A DNA stretch of 64,000 bases from JADLGL01 sp963732865 (GCA_963732865.1 CAVTBC010000003.1:348858-412857), one strand, 5' to 3'. Positions 16,510-25,935 are shown, counted from the first letter of the stretch. The notes: generated by a model from the sequence alone, not told the origin. A program made the numbers and translations.

Positions 16510-16833
16510 CTATATTTTCGCGGGTGAGCCACCGCCGGTCGCCACCGCGGGATCGACAACCGCAGGCGACACATCCTTTTGCGCAGCGGCGCCAGCGTCC
16601 GCTGCAATCGCCCGTTCCAGATCCTTCGGGTCAACCGTCACGACCTGGACACCCCCCGGCCTCGTCAAATGGATGCGTGTCGATACACGCCGGTAGGCAG
16701 GGAACGAGACGCCCTGCAGCAACTCCTCGTCCGTCTCGATCACGTACGTTCCCGGCAAGACGGGCTCCGCCATCGCCGATAAACTGAATGGGCGGTTGAA
16801 GGTGACGCTGACGGCGGTCGTCCGCAAAGTCAT
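16510..16833 (-). CDS. Conserved hypothetical protein
   Basis: Protein of 107 residues beginning MTLRTTAVSVTFNRPFSL, then GTYVIETDEELLQGVSFPAYRRVST. Similar short proteins are common in Hyphomicrobiales, but I know of no function. The tail (after about residue 85) is low-complexity, rich in Ala, Val and Asp. Its ATG overlaps the stop of the upstream gene in an ATGA arrangement, so the two are translationally coupled. Confidence 0.7.
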   Translation of the reverse strand: MTLRTTAVSVTFNRPFSLSAMAEPVLPGTYVIETDEELLQGVSFPAYRRVSTRIHLTRPGGVQVVTVDPKDLERAIAADAGAAAQKDVSPAVVDPAVATGGGSPAKI

Positions 16834-17102
16834 GCGGCCCCCGCGCGACGGGCGAATGATCCATCGCTCGAAGCCAACGCCGGATACGGCCGGCCTGCCG
16901 CATGCTGCGCGGCGGGCGACAACTCGCTGACGGAGACCATCCGCTGACCCGGATCGGCCAGGCTCTGAACCCAGTAGATGTCCGGGCGGTTCGCAACCGG
17001 ATAGCGCCGAACAATTCGGAACTTGTCCAAAGTTGAAGGGCCGGAAAGAGATTGCAGGGCCACGCTGACGATCTGACCGCTGGCATAGAGTTGCTTGCCC
17101 AT
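16830..17102 (-). CDS. Conserved hypothetical protein, coupled pair
   Basis: Protein of 90 residues, starting MGKQLYASGQIVSVALQS. The segment RIVRRYPVANRPDIYWVQSLADPGQRMVSVSEL suggests a small beta-rich fold handling a short linear motif. The C-terminus is low-complexity. It overlaps the next gene by four bases. No function is known to me. Confidence 0.7.
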   Translation of the reverse strand: MGKQLYASGQIVSVALQSLSGPSTLDKFRIVRRYPVANRPDIYWVQSLADPGQRMVSVSELSPAAQHAAGRPYPALASSDGSFARRAGAA

Positions 17103-17173
17103 GAACGCACTCCGTTAGAAAAAATGGTGACCGACTTGTGTCGGCCCCGCGTTCGGCAGGAAGGCCGCAGTAA

Positions 17174-17395
17174 CTACTGCTTGACCGTTGCCGGCTTGGC
17201 CGCATTCACTGAAGCGCCCGAGACGTGACTCTCGTCCACCTTCGTTTCGCCGCCCTTAGGCGACTCGTCGCCATGAGCATGGGTCTCCTTCGCAGGGGAC
17301 GCCGGGACGGCCTGCTGTGAAGCGGCGGCTGGCGTGACCGCTCCTGAGTTCAACGGCGCCTTACCGACCGCCGGATTTGTGACTGTATTATCCAT
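17174..17395 (-). CDS. Small disordered protein, unknown
   Basis: Protein of 73 residues rich in Ala, Pro, Lys and Ser, with no predicted fold. I accept it as a gene because an AAGGAG ribosome-binding site lies ten bases before the ATG at 17395. It precedes the coupled pair 16510-17102 on the same strand. Confidence 0.55.
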   Translation of the reverse strand: MDNTVTNPAVGKAPLNSGAVTPAAASQQAVPASPAKETHAHGDESPKGGETKVDESHVSGASVNAAKPATVKQ

Positions 17396-17628
17396 ATTAA
17401 AGCAACTCCTTCGCATTTTGCAGAAAACAGAACGGCGGTGGCGACTAGCGGGGCCAAAATATGCGAGCCGAGGTCGCGTGAAAATACCGTGCGCCTTCCA
17501 TCTATCTCATCATATATTCAGACTTACTCCGAAATTCAATAAGTATCTCCGCTTTTATTTTGCTCAGAAAATATATTCGTCGATGTGATTTAAGGTGTAT
17601 TCTTTCGGATACCCTCGGAGCCTTCACG

Positions 17629-18495
17629 ATGACCACGCACCGCATCCGCCATAGAACCAGCTATCGCTATGACAGGCCCGTTTCCCTCGGGGCGCATCGC
17701 CTGATGCTCCGGCCCCGCGAAAGCCGCGACCTTCGTCTCATGTCCTTCGAGCTCACAATGTCACCGGCGGGGTCGATCAACTGGGCGCAGGACGTCTTCG
17801 GCAACACGGTTGCGACGGCGACGTTTGAGGCGCCCACCGACGCGCTGGTGATCGATAGCGCTGCCGAGATGGTGCTCAGTGCCGATCCGTGGCCCGTCTT
17901 CGACATCGCGGCGTCTGCGATCGACTATCCGTTCCTCTATTCCAATCATGATTGGATCGACCTCGGCGCACTGTCGACGATGCAATATCCGGATGCGGAT
18001 GGCAGGCTCGCCGCGTGGGCCCGGCGCTTCGTTATGGGCAGCCGCACCGACACCCTGTCGCTGCTGCAGGATTTGTCCGCCGGGGTCCATGGCGGCGTCG
18101 GCTATGAAGTCAGGGACGATGAGGGAACGCAATCGCCGACGGCGACGCTCGACCGTGGGCAGGGCTCGTGCCGGGACTTCGCCATTCTTTTCGCCGAAGC
18201 GGCGCGCAGCCTGGGGTTCGGCGCCAGGATCGTGTCCGGATATCTCTATGATGCAGGAGGCAATAGTGTCGGCAGCAGCGGCGCCGGCTCCACGCATGCC
18301 TGGGCAGAGGTATATCTGCCGGGCGCCGGTTGGATTACCTTCGACCCGACCAATCGCAGTATGGGCGGCCGCAACCTAATTCCGGTCGGGGTCGGCCGGG
18401 ACATCTGGCAGATCATGCCCGTCAAGGGCAGCTATGTCGGCGACACGGACGCTCTGCGCGAAATGTCGGTGTCCGTCGAAGTCACGACGCAGTAG
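17629..18495 (+). CDS. Transglutaminase-like cysteine protease family protein
   Basis: Protein of 288 residues. The N-terminal domain starts THRIRHRTSYRYDRPVSLGAHRLML, the usual bacterial transglutaminase N-domain. The catalytic triad is visible: Cys in GQGSCRDFA, His in STHAWAEVYLPGAGW and Asp in FDPTN. Most bacterial relatives are thought to act as peptidases or amidases, not cross-linkers. There is no signal peptide. ATG 17629 gives the family's usual start. Confidence 0.9.
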   Translation: MTTHRIRHRTSYRYDRPVSLGAHRLMLRPRESRDLRLMSFELTMSPAGSINWAQDVFGNTVATATFEAPTDALVIDSAAEMVLSADPWPVFDIAASAIDYPFLYSNHDWIDLGALSTMQYPDADGRLAAWARRFVMGSRTDTLSLLQDLSAGVHGGVGYEVRDDEGTQSPTATLDRGQGSCRDFAILFAEAARSLGFGARIVSGYLYDAGGNSVGSSGAGSTHAWAEVYLPGAGWITFDPTNRSMGGRNLIPVGVGRDIWQIMPVKGSYVGDTDALREMSVSVEVTTQ

Positions 18496-18501
18496 CCGCG
18501 C

Positions 18502-18765
18502 TCAGAAGTCCGAGGCGCCAAGCAGATAAGAGTTCTTCCGGGTGTTCCGGTAGGCCTTGGCGGCCGCATCCAGGATCCGGTCGATATTCTTGTCAAAGAC
18601 GCTCAAAGCACTTGGCTCGTCACGCCGTACACGCGCGTCTATCCGCGCAAGCGCGTCGGATTCGAGAAAGAACGAAATCTGGCTGATGCCGTCATAGCCG
18701 ACAAATCGCACCCGATGGTGCGAGGTGTCGTAGCTGCGGAGGGCGTTTGGGAAGCTAAGCGCCAT
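18502..18765 (-). CDS. DUF1488 family protein
   Basis: Protein of 87 residues starting MALSFPNALRSYD, followed by VRFVGYDGISQISFFLESDAL and a C-terminal helix. This matches the small DUF1488 family found in proteobacteria, of unknown function. I start at 18765, since upstream codons do not fit the family. It converges on the transglutaminase gene with six bases between stops. Confidence 0.75.
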   Translation of the reverse strand: MALSFPNALRSYDTSHHRVRFVGYDGISQISFFLESDALARIDARVRRDEPSALSVFDKNIDRILDAAAKAYRNTRKNSYLLGASDF

Positions 18766-18891
18766 TCGGCAAATCCCGTGTGCGGCCAACTGACGGAACC
18801 GGGTCCGATGACCCGGATACGAGTTGACACTGGTTGATATGGGCGCGCCGGCACAGACTGTCGAGGTCAATGTGCGAACGCATTGCAGGCG

Positions 18892-19569
18892 TCATTTGCC
18901 GGCAGCCGGCGCGGGAACGTTCCGGGACGGCAACGCGACATTGGTGAAAGCGATTGAATCCGGCCCCTTGGTACCACCGGTCATGATGAAACTCGTTGCC
19001 TCATCGAACGTCATGTTGGTGCGCACCACCTTGGCGAGCGGGACGATCTGCAGATAGCCCGATGTCGGCACTGGCGTGGTCGGGACGAACACCACTGCGA
19101 GATCTTCTCCCGTGTCCCGGTCTTTCATGGTGCGCGTGATGAAGCCGAGCGCCTTGATACCCGGGTGCGGAAATTCGATGAGGACAGCGGCTCTCGGCTT
19201 GTCCGGTATGGTCATGGCGTCGATGAAATGTTTGGCGCCGCCATAGACCCTCTCGATGAACGGAAGGCGGGCCAGCAATCTGTGACCGACCCCGATCAGC
19301 CGCCTGCCGACGACGCGAGACGCCGCGAAGCCGAGGAGAAACAGAACGAGGATCGTCAGGGCGACGGCGAGAACCCACTGCGTCCACGGGTGCAGCAGCC
19401 AGGTCGCGAAGACGTTTTCCTGGGTCTCGAAGAGACCGGAAAGCCAGTGGACGACCGGCCCGCCTACGCGCGCCAGCAGGTTGAGAATGAGGCTGAAAAC
19501 GACCCAAGTGACCATCAGCGGAATGGCGGTCACCAGCCCCGCAAGAACGTATCTCTGGAATCCCTTCAT
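18892..19569 (-). CDS. DUF502 family membrane protein
   Basis: Protein of 225 residues. Two membrane helices lie at about residues 6-32 and 62-88, each followed by motifs of the DUF502 family: ARLPFIERVYGGAKHFIDA, then FPHPGIKALGFIT and VFVPTTPVPTSGYLQIVP. A further family motif, MTFDEATSFIMTGG, is near the C-terminus. Plant homologues are called LIKE COV; the bacterial function is unknown. Confidence 0.88.
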   Translation of the reverse strand: MKGFQRYVLAGLVTAIPLMVTWVVFSLILNLLARVGGPVVHWLSGLFETQENVFATWLLHPWTQWVLAVALTILVLFLLGFAASRVVGRRLIGVGHRLLARLPFIERVYGGAKHFIDAMTIPDKPRAAVLIEFPHPGIKALGFITRTMKDRDTGEDLAVVFVPTTPVPTSGYLQIVPLAKVVRTNMTFDEATSFIMTGGTKGPDSIAFTNVALPSRNVPAPAAGK

Positions 19570-19902
19570 ATGAACCTCTTCGCCGTGGCGATGTTGCGAC
19601 GGTGTTCTGCCTGCCAACGCAACGGGCCGGCCATTGTCGCATAATCGGTGCCGCGGGCGTGGACGCGTCATCGCCACGCATTCAGTTATTGATGGCGGCC
19701 GGGCACCCGCCCCGCGCTCGAGAAGCCAATGCCTTGGCTAAGGATACAACAATAACGCGACATGGCGGTTGCGTCATGTTAGGCTGCGATCGCCTCTCCT
19801 GACGGCATCCCATGCGCGATGCCGCTCCGAGCGGGCCTCATCGCAAACGCACAACGTCCGCCCGCGCGCCTTTCCTCGGCGGCACAAACGCAAAGCACAA
19901 CC
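19570..19902. other. Intergenic region, divergent promoters expected
   Basis: It separates two divergent genes. I see no supported gene, RNA or strong hairpin. Promoters for both sides must lie here but I cannot pick them out reliably. Confidence 0.4.
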
Positions 19903-20124
19903 ATGGCAGCCCCGCATCTTTTTGAGCCAGGCCAGCACGTCACGCTGAGCAAACGGTCTACCCTCGTCAACGCCGCACGCGGCGTGTACCGGGTGCTGCA
20001 GACCTTGCCGCCCCGTGGTGACGAGAACCAGTATCGGATCCGCAACGACGCCGAGCGGCATGACCGGGTGGCGCCGGAAAATCAGCTTCTGGCCGCGGCT
20101 CCTTCAACCGAGGTCTCGTCGTAG
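19903..20124 (+). CDS. Small conserved hypothetical protein
   Basis: Protein of 73 residues with MAAPHLFEPGQHVTLSKRS and YRVLQTLPPRGDENQYRIRND, a pattern I associate with short hypothetical proteins widespread in Hyphomicrobiales. It may form a small SH3-like barrel. An earlier ATG (19819) gives 28 extra residues of poor composition. Confidence 0.65.
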   Translation: MAAPHLFEPGQHVTLSKRSTLVNAARGVYRVLQTLPPRGDENQYRIRNDAERHDRVAPENQLLAAAPSTEVSS

Positions 20125-20181
20125 GCAGACGCACGGCGCGGGGTCTTTCGCCGCGGTCCTCCTATCGTTGCGAGGCGCGTC

Positions 20182-20454
20182 TCATTGCCCGGCGCGATAG
20201 CGGGCGCGCAGGCCCTCGATCTCGTGATGGCCGAAGCGCTGGTCCTGCGCTTCCATGATCACACTCGACTGAAAGCGGGCGGGCAGTTCGTCGAGCACGA
20301 AGGCGATCGCCTCGGCCCCGGTCGCAAAGCGCCGATAGGTCAGCGGCGCCCAGCCCCTGGCATTGCCTCGCCTCATGAAGATCTCCGCGGGCGCGGCAAA
20401 ATCGAAGGCCGGCAGACCCGGCTTTGTCTCGGTAGTCACGGCAGATCGCGCCAT
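20182..20454 (-). CDS. Small hypothetical protein
   Basis: Protein of 90 residues with APAEIFMRRGNARGWAPLTYRRFATGAEAIAFVLDELPA, a pattern seen in short alphaproteobacterial proteins. Function unknown. Its ATG follows directly on the stop codon of the 51-residue gene upstream (TAGATG), so the two are co-translated. Confidence 0.65.
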   Translation of the reverse strand: MARSAVTTETKPGLPAFDFAAPAEIFMRRGNARGWAPLTYRRFATGAEAIAFVLDELPARFQSSVIMEAQDQRFGHHEIEGLRARYRAGQ

Positions 20455-20610
20455 CTATTTCCCCCCCGTCTTCGGCCGTGCCCGATGTTCGCCGAGTTGG
20501 GTCGCCTGAATACCCTCGCCCGAGCGCAGATATTTCGCGCCGGCCGCCTTCTTCTCGACGGCCTTGGGCTTCTTGACCTGCTTGTTGCTGCGCTGCTGTC
20601 CCTTAGCCAT
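20455..20610 (-). CDS. Very small basic protein (51 residues)
   Basis: Short gene with Lys-rich start MAKGQQRSNKQVKKPKAVEKK and end RARPKTGGK. I accept it because AGAGAGACTTAG-type purine-rich sequence precedes the ATG, it abuts the next gene without a gap, and similar MAKGQQRSNKE proteins are common in Hyphomicrobiales. It may bind nucleic acid, but that is only suggested by its charge. Confidence 0.7.
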   Translation of the reverse strand: MAKGQQRSNKQVKKPKAVEKKAAGAKYLRSGEGIQATQLGEHRARPKTGGK

Positions 20611-20906
20611 CTAAGTCTCTCTTTGCTTGATCGTGGAGTTGGCTTGCAACGACGCCGTGTGGGACGCCGAGGCCTGACTGTTTCTCTTGTTCTACGCCCG
20701 AATGGCGAAAGCGACGTCAGGCACATCGTGCCTGGGAAGCGCGTTGGCTTCTAAAACAGGCTGCTCTGCTCAGCCTTGTCGGACGAACTCTACTGCGCAA
20801 GGCGGCCATCACCTATTCATATGGGGACGCCGCGGCGGAAATTCGACACCGTCGTTACGCGATGCCTCCCGGAAGGTGCCATCGACCGGCGAACGGAAGC
20901 CCGTCC

Positions 20907-21998
20907 TCAGGGTCCCAGGCCGCGCGGCGAACGGGCCAAGACGGCGAGAAGATCGGTCTGCGTTACCAAGCCTTGCAGCGCGCCCGCTTCGTCAATCACC
21001 AGCGCGGCGTGGTGGCGACCGTCAGTCAATGGATCGACGAGGCTTGTTACCGGATCAGCGGGACGGGCGATAAGCGCGGGCGACAAGACATCATCCACGA
21101 ATTCGCCCTCCGCCGACACCTCGCGTAGGCCGACGCATCCGGCAACGCTCCCCTCGCGATCGATGACCGGCAGGGTACGAACACCCTGATCGAGAAGAAG
21201 ACGCTTCGCGGCTTCGATCGTGGTTCCTGTTCCGACCTTGATGACGTCGCGCGACATGATGTCGGCGCAGGTCAGTTGGCCGTGGGTCCGTTCAAGCGTT
21301 CGCCGCTCGACCTGCCGAAGCAACCTGGCGAGGTCGCCATGACTGATGTCGTAGGCCTCGCCAATGTCGGCGATGGCCCGCTCAATGTCCTCGTCCGTGT
21401 ACCCCGCACGCGCGAGCGGCGGCAGATCGGCAGTCCCGATCGGATTGGCCGGCGGCAGCGGCGGCGCGAGGCTTATCGGGTAGCGCCTGTCGGTGAACTG
21501 ATGGAAGGCGATACCGAGGACCGTCAGCAAGACGGCATTCATGCCGACCGGCACCAGAGCGAAAAGGAACCCATCCGCTACCACGTCGGGGCCGCCAATG
21601 ACGGCGATCAGGGCGGCGGCGGCCCCCGGCGGATGCAAGCAGCGGGCGGCGGTCATGACGAGAATGGCAAGGCCGACGGCGAGCCCCGAGGCGACGATCT
21701 CATGCGGGACCGTTCGGGCCACGGCAACGCCGACCAGCGCCGACAGGACATTGCCGCCGACAATCGACCAGGGCTGCGCCAACGGACTTGAAGGCACGGC
21801 AAAGAGGAGGACCGCCGACGCCCCCATCGGCGCGACGATCAAGGCTGTGTTGGCGTCGCCGCCGGTCACAAGCGAGCAGGCAAGGCCCGTGACGCCGATG
21901 GCAAGAACCGCGGCGAGGGCGGCGACGATCCGGTCGCGAACCGTCGCCCCCGGTAGGAGAAGCCTCGTCAGCCGGTTCGGAGGATCGCGGTCAGCCAT
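20907..21998 (-). CDS. HPP family membrane protein with CBS pair
   Basis: Protein of 363 residues. The N-terminal half has four to five membrane helices and the HPP motif CLHPPGAAAAL near residue 120. A linker with DLPPLARAGYTDEDIERAIADIGEAYDIS precedes two CBS motifs (about 240-360): CADIMSRDVIKVGTGTTIEAAKRLL and HHAALVIDEAGALQGLVTQTDLL. CBS pairs usually sense adenosyl ligands. Plant and cyanobacterial HPP proteins transport nitrite, but the bacterial CBS-bearing type is not characterised. Confidence 0.9.
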   Translation of the reverse strand: MADRDPPNRLTRLLLPGATVRDRIVAALAAVLAIGVTGLACSLVTGGDANTALIVAPMGASAVLLFAVPSSPLAQPWSIVGGNVLSALVGVAVARTVPHEIVASGLAVGLAILVMTAARCLHPPGAAAALIAVIGGPDVVADGFLFALVPVGMNAVLLTVLGIAFHQFTDRRYPISLAPPLPPANPIGTADLPPLARAGYTDEDIERAIADIGEAYDISHGDLARLLRQVERRTLERTHGQLTCADIMSRDVIKVGTGTTIEAAKRLLLDQGVRTLPVIDREGSVAGCVGLREVSAEGEFVDDVLSPALIARPADPVTSLVDPLTDGRHHAALVIDEAGALQGLVTQTDLLAVLARSPRGLGP

Positions 21999-22127
21999 GC
22001 GCTTGGATCAGCGTTGCGGTCACAACGGGCGGGAGCCCACCCCCTGCCGGAGGAAGAGCCAATCGCAACCTAGAACCGTTGCCGCAGCGAACGCAGCAAA
22101 ATTCCGCGAGGATCCGCCTCCAACGCG

Positions 22128-22532
22128 CTACTGGCGGAGGCCACGAGGCGCGCCGATCGCCGACAGCGCCTTGCCGAGTGCGGTGAACTCGGCATCGGCC
22201 ATGCGGATCGCCATACGGGCCGAACCGAATTGCAGCACCACCGCGGTCGAATTGAACTGCGGTCCCTGCATCAGACCGACACCGGTCGGCCTGGCGGTCG
22301 GCGCCTCAAAGAGCGCCTCGCCTTCCTTGGGCGCGGTGGACACGCCCGCCAGCTTGCCGGCCGCCCCTACAGCGTTGAGAAGCGCGGCGGCAATGCCGGC
22401 GACGCGGCGCGCCGGCAAATCGAGGTTCACCTTCTCCTCACCCGACACGGCGACTACGAAGTGAACATGATTGTTGGGCAACGCCTCGCATTCGATGCGC
22501 ACATTGCCTTCTTGGCCTTCCTGATCGTCCAT
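22128..22532 (-). CDS. Hypothetical protein
   Basis: Protein of 134 residues with no signal peptide. The region HVHFVVAVSGEEKVNLDLPARRVAGIAAALL alternates hydrophobic residues as in a beta-sheet followed by a helix. No family is recognised. It lies alone between the HPP gene and the esterase gene. Confidence 0.6.
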   Translation of the reverse strand: MDDQEGQEGNVRIECEALPNNHVHFVVAVSGEEKVNLDLPARRVAGIAAALLNAVGAAGKLAGVSTAPKEGEALFEAPTARPTGVGLMQGPQFNSTAVVLQFGSARMAIRMADAEFTALGKALSAIGAPRGLRQ

Positions 22533-22646
22533 CCCCTCGTCCTTTGCTCGCGGCCGGTGCCAGTGCCCCGCCTTTTTTGTCGGCCGGGAAAGTGAGCGGG
22601 ATCGGCTTGCGAATCAAGGCTTGCGGACGGCTATCGGCGCGGGTGC

Positions 22647-23609
22647 TTAAGGAGGGGCGGCTTCGTGCCGGTCAGCGAGGCTGTGCGCCTGGAAGAATTC
22701 CCACATGATTTCAGTCGCGTCGAAGGCCGGATTGGGCGTGTCGGCGAACGCCGTTCCCGGCTGACCGCCGGGCCAGGCATGACCATTGTCATTGACGAGG
22801 TAGTAGTCGACGGCAAGGTCGACCGGGCAGGCGTAGCGGCTCAGGGTGTAGGTGACCGCCTGCGTCACTTCGGGCGTCGGATCGCAACCGTCCGCCGCCG
22901 CCCAGAAGGTTCCCTGATAGGCCGACGGCATCAGCAGCGTTCCGTCCCAGGCATTGCGCGCCAGAGGGCCGAGCCGCCCAGCGCCGAGAGCGCCCCCGGC
23001 CGGCGGCACCATTTCGTCCTCCGCGCCGTTGATGATGATCGCCGGCACTGGCGAAGCAGGCATCTGCTCGTCACCGAAAAGCGCGCCGACGATGGTTCCG
23101 ATCGCCGCGATGCGGTCGGACAGGGCGATGCCGAGCTGGTGGGTCATCATGCCCCCATTCGACATGCCGGTGACGTAGATGCGATCTGGATCGACCGGAT
23201 AGTCGGCCACCAATTCGTCGATCAGATCGGCGATGAAACCAATGTCGTCCTGATCGGCCTCCATCGCATAGGAACAGCAATGAACGGCGTTCCATGTCAG
23301 CAGGGCGGTGCGGCCGGTGCCCTCGGGGAAGACGGCAATAAACCCGTCGGCCAAGGCCTTCTCGGCGAAGCCGGACATCTCCATGGCGTTGACGCCATTG
23401 CCACCGCCGCCATGCAGCACGAGGACGGCCGGGACGGGTTCGCCCGCCGCCGCAACCGCGGGCGGTACGGTGATCAGATAGTGGCGCTCGACGCCATCAT
23501 GAAGGAGCGCGTGGCGCGCAAGGTCGGCTTCCGCGGCGGCCGCCGGAAAAGCGAGCAAGATCACCAGCATGAGCGGCGGTACGGCTTGTCGTATGAGGCG
23601 CTTGAGCAT
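22647..23609 (-). CDS. Secreted PHB-depolymerase-family esterase
   Basis: Protein of 320 residues with a signal peptide (about 1-26). Alpha/beta-hydrolase features are VLVLHGGGGNG (oxyanion region), GMSNGGMMTHQL with the nucleophile Ser, GAEDEMVPPAGG with the likely Asp, and NGHAWPGGQPG with the catalytic His. This pattern is that of the LpqC/polyhydroxybutyrate depolymerase-like esterases, which also include feruloyl esterases. The substrate is undetermined. A CC pair (HCCSY) and later Cys residues may form disulfides. Confidence 0.88.
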   Translation of the reverse strand: MLKRLIRQAVPPLMLVILLAFPAAAAEADLARHALLHDGVERHYLITVPPAVAAAGEPVPAVLVLHGGGGNGVNAMEMSGFAEKALADGFIAVFPEGTGRTALLTWNAVHCCSYAMEADQDDIGFIADLIDELVADYPVDPDRIYVTGMSNGGMMTHQLGIALSDRIAAIGTIVGALFGDEQMPASPVPAIIINGAEDEMVPPAGGALGAGRLGPLARNAWDGTLLMPSAYQGTFWAAADGCDPTPEVTQAVTYTLSRYACPVDLAVDYYLVNDNGHAWPGGQPGTAFADTPNPAFDATEIMWEFFQAHSLADRHEAAPP

Positions 23610-23712
23610 AGGCGATAACCGACGCGCTACTGTCGCTTTCCTGACGTCCTAGTGCCGAGGCGATTGTGGCATTGGACTGATAATCTTTCATGACCATTCG
23701 CCGAAGCGAACA

Positions 23713-24450
23713 ATGCCGATGACCGAGACGGACGCAAGCGAGGCCGAGCGACACGCCAGAAGACGCACCATCGCACTCCGCTTCGGCATCGCCGTGGTGG
23801 TCGTCGCGGTGCTGGCCCTGGCGACCCTGCCGCTGATTTCCTTTTTCGGCGACCCGCAGCGGGTGACGGCCTTCATCAGCAGCGCCGGGCCGTGGGGCCC
23901 GATCGTCTTTATCCTGATCCAGATCGGGCAGGTTTTCGCCGCGCCGATCCCCGGACAGGTGACCGGTTTCGTCGGCGGTTTCCTGTTCGGCGGCTTCCTC
24001 GGTTCGGTCTACGCGACGATCGGCGGCACGATCGGCTGCGCCCTCGTCTTCTTCCTGTCGCGCAAACTGGGGCGGCCTTTCGTGGAACGCTTCGTCAGCA
24101 CCAAGATATTGAACCGATTCGATTTTCTGACCGAGACCAATGGCATTTGGGTCCTGCTGTTCATTTTCGTCGTGCCGATCTTTCCCGACGATCTCATCTG
24201 CTATGTCGCCGGCCTGACGCGAATTCCGCTTTCCCGCTTGGTGGCGGTCGCCTTTGTCGGCCGCATTCCGGGCTATGTTGCGTTCAGCCTGACAGGTGCC
24301 GGCGCCGCCCAATCCAATATCACCTTGCTGATCGTCATTGCCGTTATCATCGTGTTAGCCGCCGGGATCGCATTCTGGCAGCGCGCCCGTATCGAGGCGT
24401 TCTTGCGGCGCCTGTCCGCTCCGCCCAAAGGCCCAACCAACCCGGCTTGA
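23713..24450 (+). CDS. TVP38/TMEM64 family membrane protein
   Basis: Protein of 245 residues with about six membrane segments and the VTT-domain pattern: PGQVTGFVGGFLFGGFLGSVYATIGGTIGCALVFFLSRKLGRPF, then FVVPIFPDDLICYVAGL. The family is related to DedA and VMP1 and is thought to move or scramble lipids. It precedes the RNase D-like gene by 68 bases on the same strand. Confidence 0.88.
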   Translation: MPMTETDASEAERHARRRTIALRFGIAVVVVAVLALATLPLISFFGDPQRVTAFISSAGPWGPIVFILIQIGQVFAAPIPGQVTGFVGGFLFGGFLGSVYATIGGTIGCALVFFLSRKLGRPFVERFVSTKILNRFDFLTETNGIWVLLFIFVVPIFPDDLICYVAGLTRIPLSRLVAVAFVGRIPGYVAFSLTGAGAAQSNITLLIVIAVIIVLAAGIAFWQRARIEAFLRRLSAPPKGPTNPA

Positions 24451-24518
24451 CAGCCGCGGGCAGCCGATGCCACTGCGCGTTGAACCGCCTGACGAATCTC
24501 CCGCAGAAAGCCGAGCCG

Positions 24519-25133
24519 ATGACGATCCGCCTGCATCAACACGATCTCCCCGATTTGTCCGCCTATTCCGGTTCGGTGGCGATCGACACGGAGGCGCTGG
24601 GTCTCAATCCACACCGCGACCGCCTCTGCGTCGTGCAATTGTCGCCCGGCGACGGGACCGCCGACATCGTGCAAATCGATGCCAATGCGAAGCCGGCGCC
24701 AAACCTCGAGGCGCTGCTGGCCGACAATTCCAAACAGAAGATCTTCCACTTCGCGCGGTTCGACTGCGCGCTCTTGTTCCACACATTCGGTGTCATGCCG
24801 GCGCCGATCTACTGCACCAAGATCGCTTCGCGTCTGACCCGGACCTATACCGATCGGCACAGCCTGAAAGACCTCGTGCGCGAGTTCCTCGACGTCGATC
24901 TGTCCAAGCAGCAGCAGAGCTCCGATTGGGCCGCCAGCCAATTGTCGGAGGCGCAGCTTTCCTATGCCGCGTCGGACGTCCTCTATCTGCACCGGCTACG
25001 CAACGAACTCGACATGCGCCTCGCCCGCGATGGCCGCACGCAGCTGGCGCGCGAGTGCTTCGGCTTTGTCGGTACGCGGGCGCGCCTTGATCTTGCCGGA
25101 TGGGCAGGCGAAGACATCTTCGCGCATATCTAG
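24519..25133 (+). CDS. RNase D-like 3'-5' exonuclease
   Basis: Exonuclease domain protein of 204 residues. The DEDDy motifs are visible: AIDTEALGL (DxE), HFARFDCALLF, and DVLYLHRLRNEL after SYAASD for the last acid and Tyr. It lacks the HRDC domains of E. coli RNase D, as in the short form common upstream of lptC in Hyphomicrobiales. It probably trims RNA 3' ends. ATG 24519 gives the usual MTIRLHQHDLPD start. Confidence 0.9.
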   Translation: MTIRLHQHDLPDLSAYSGSVAIDTEALGLNPHRDRLCVVQLSPGDGTADIVQIDANAKPAPNLEALLADNSKQKIFHFARFDCALLFHTFGVMPAPIYCTKIASRLTRTYTDRHSLKDLVREFLDVDLSKQQQSSDWAASQLSEAQLSYAASDVLYLHRLRNELDMRLARDGRTQLARECFGFVGTRARLDLAGWAGEDIFAHI

Positions 25134-25239
25134 GCGGCTTCCGCTGCGGGTGGCAGCCGGGCGCAGCTACATGTAGCGCTGGTTGCAGGCTTCCAATAGG
25201 CTCAATCTGCGTCTCCCCAATGCGGTGACTGCGTCGCGG

Positions 25240-25935
25240 ATGACTCAATATCGAACGCCAACGCGCCGGGCGGCCCGCGCAACCTCGCGCATCGAGGTCG
25301 CCGACATCGGCGTTGCGCCCGATTTCGAACGCGCGCGGCGGCATTCGAGCCGGGTCCGGTTCCTGCGCTGGGTGATCCCGGTGGTCATTGTCGTCGGCGT
25401 CGGCGCCTATTTCGTTTCCGCCAATTTGCCGGGCACTGATCTGCCAGTCGAATTCGACAATATCGTCGTCAACGGCGAAGGCATTGTCGTCGATCATCCG
25501 CGGCTGACGCGGTTCGACGTCGGGCAGTCCTACGAGGTGGTCGCCGAGCGCGCCATCCAGCCGCTCGACAATCCCAATCAACTGCGTCTTGAGGGCGTCA
25601 CGGCGACGTATGAATTTCCCGGCGGCGATGCCGCCCATTTCGAAGCGCCAGCGGGCGAGTACAATAGCGAGACGCAAATCGTGACGTTGTCCGGCGGCGT
25701 GACGATGACGATCGGCGATAACGTCCAACTGCACCTCGAGGCCGTAACCGTGGATGTTCCCAACAACACGATCACCACCGATCAGCCGTTCATCCTGACG
25801 GCGGGCAACCTGGAAGTCCGCGGCACGCAGTTGGCCCTGACGCCGGACAATATGCGCATCGACGGCGCCCAGACGATCTTCGCCGCCGACGGCACCACGG
25901 CGGCCCTCCCCCGCATCGGAAACATCGCTCCATGA
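25240..25935 (+). CDS. lptC: LPS export protein LptC
   Basis: Bitopic inner-membrane protein of 231 residues. One membrane helix lies at about residues 41-60 (WVIPVVIVVGVGAYFVS), followed by a periplasmic beta-jellyroll with GV-ATYEFPGGDAAHFEAP and LSGGVTMTIGD. LptC passes lipopolysaccharide from LptB2FG to LptA. A TTG at 25183 would add 19 residues. It overlaps lptA by four bases. Confidence 0.9.
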   Translation: MTQYRTPTRRAARATSRIEVADIGVAPDFERARRHSSRVRFLRWVIPVVIVVGVGAYFVSANLPGTDLPVEFDNIVVNGEGIVVDHPRLTRFDVGQSYEVVAERAIQPLDNPNQLRLEGVTATYEFPGGDAAHFEAPAGEYNSETQIVTLSGGVTMTIGDNVQLHLEAVTVDVPNNTITTDQPFILTAGNLEVRGTQLALTPDNMRIDGAQTIFAADGTTAALPRIGNIAP

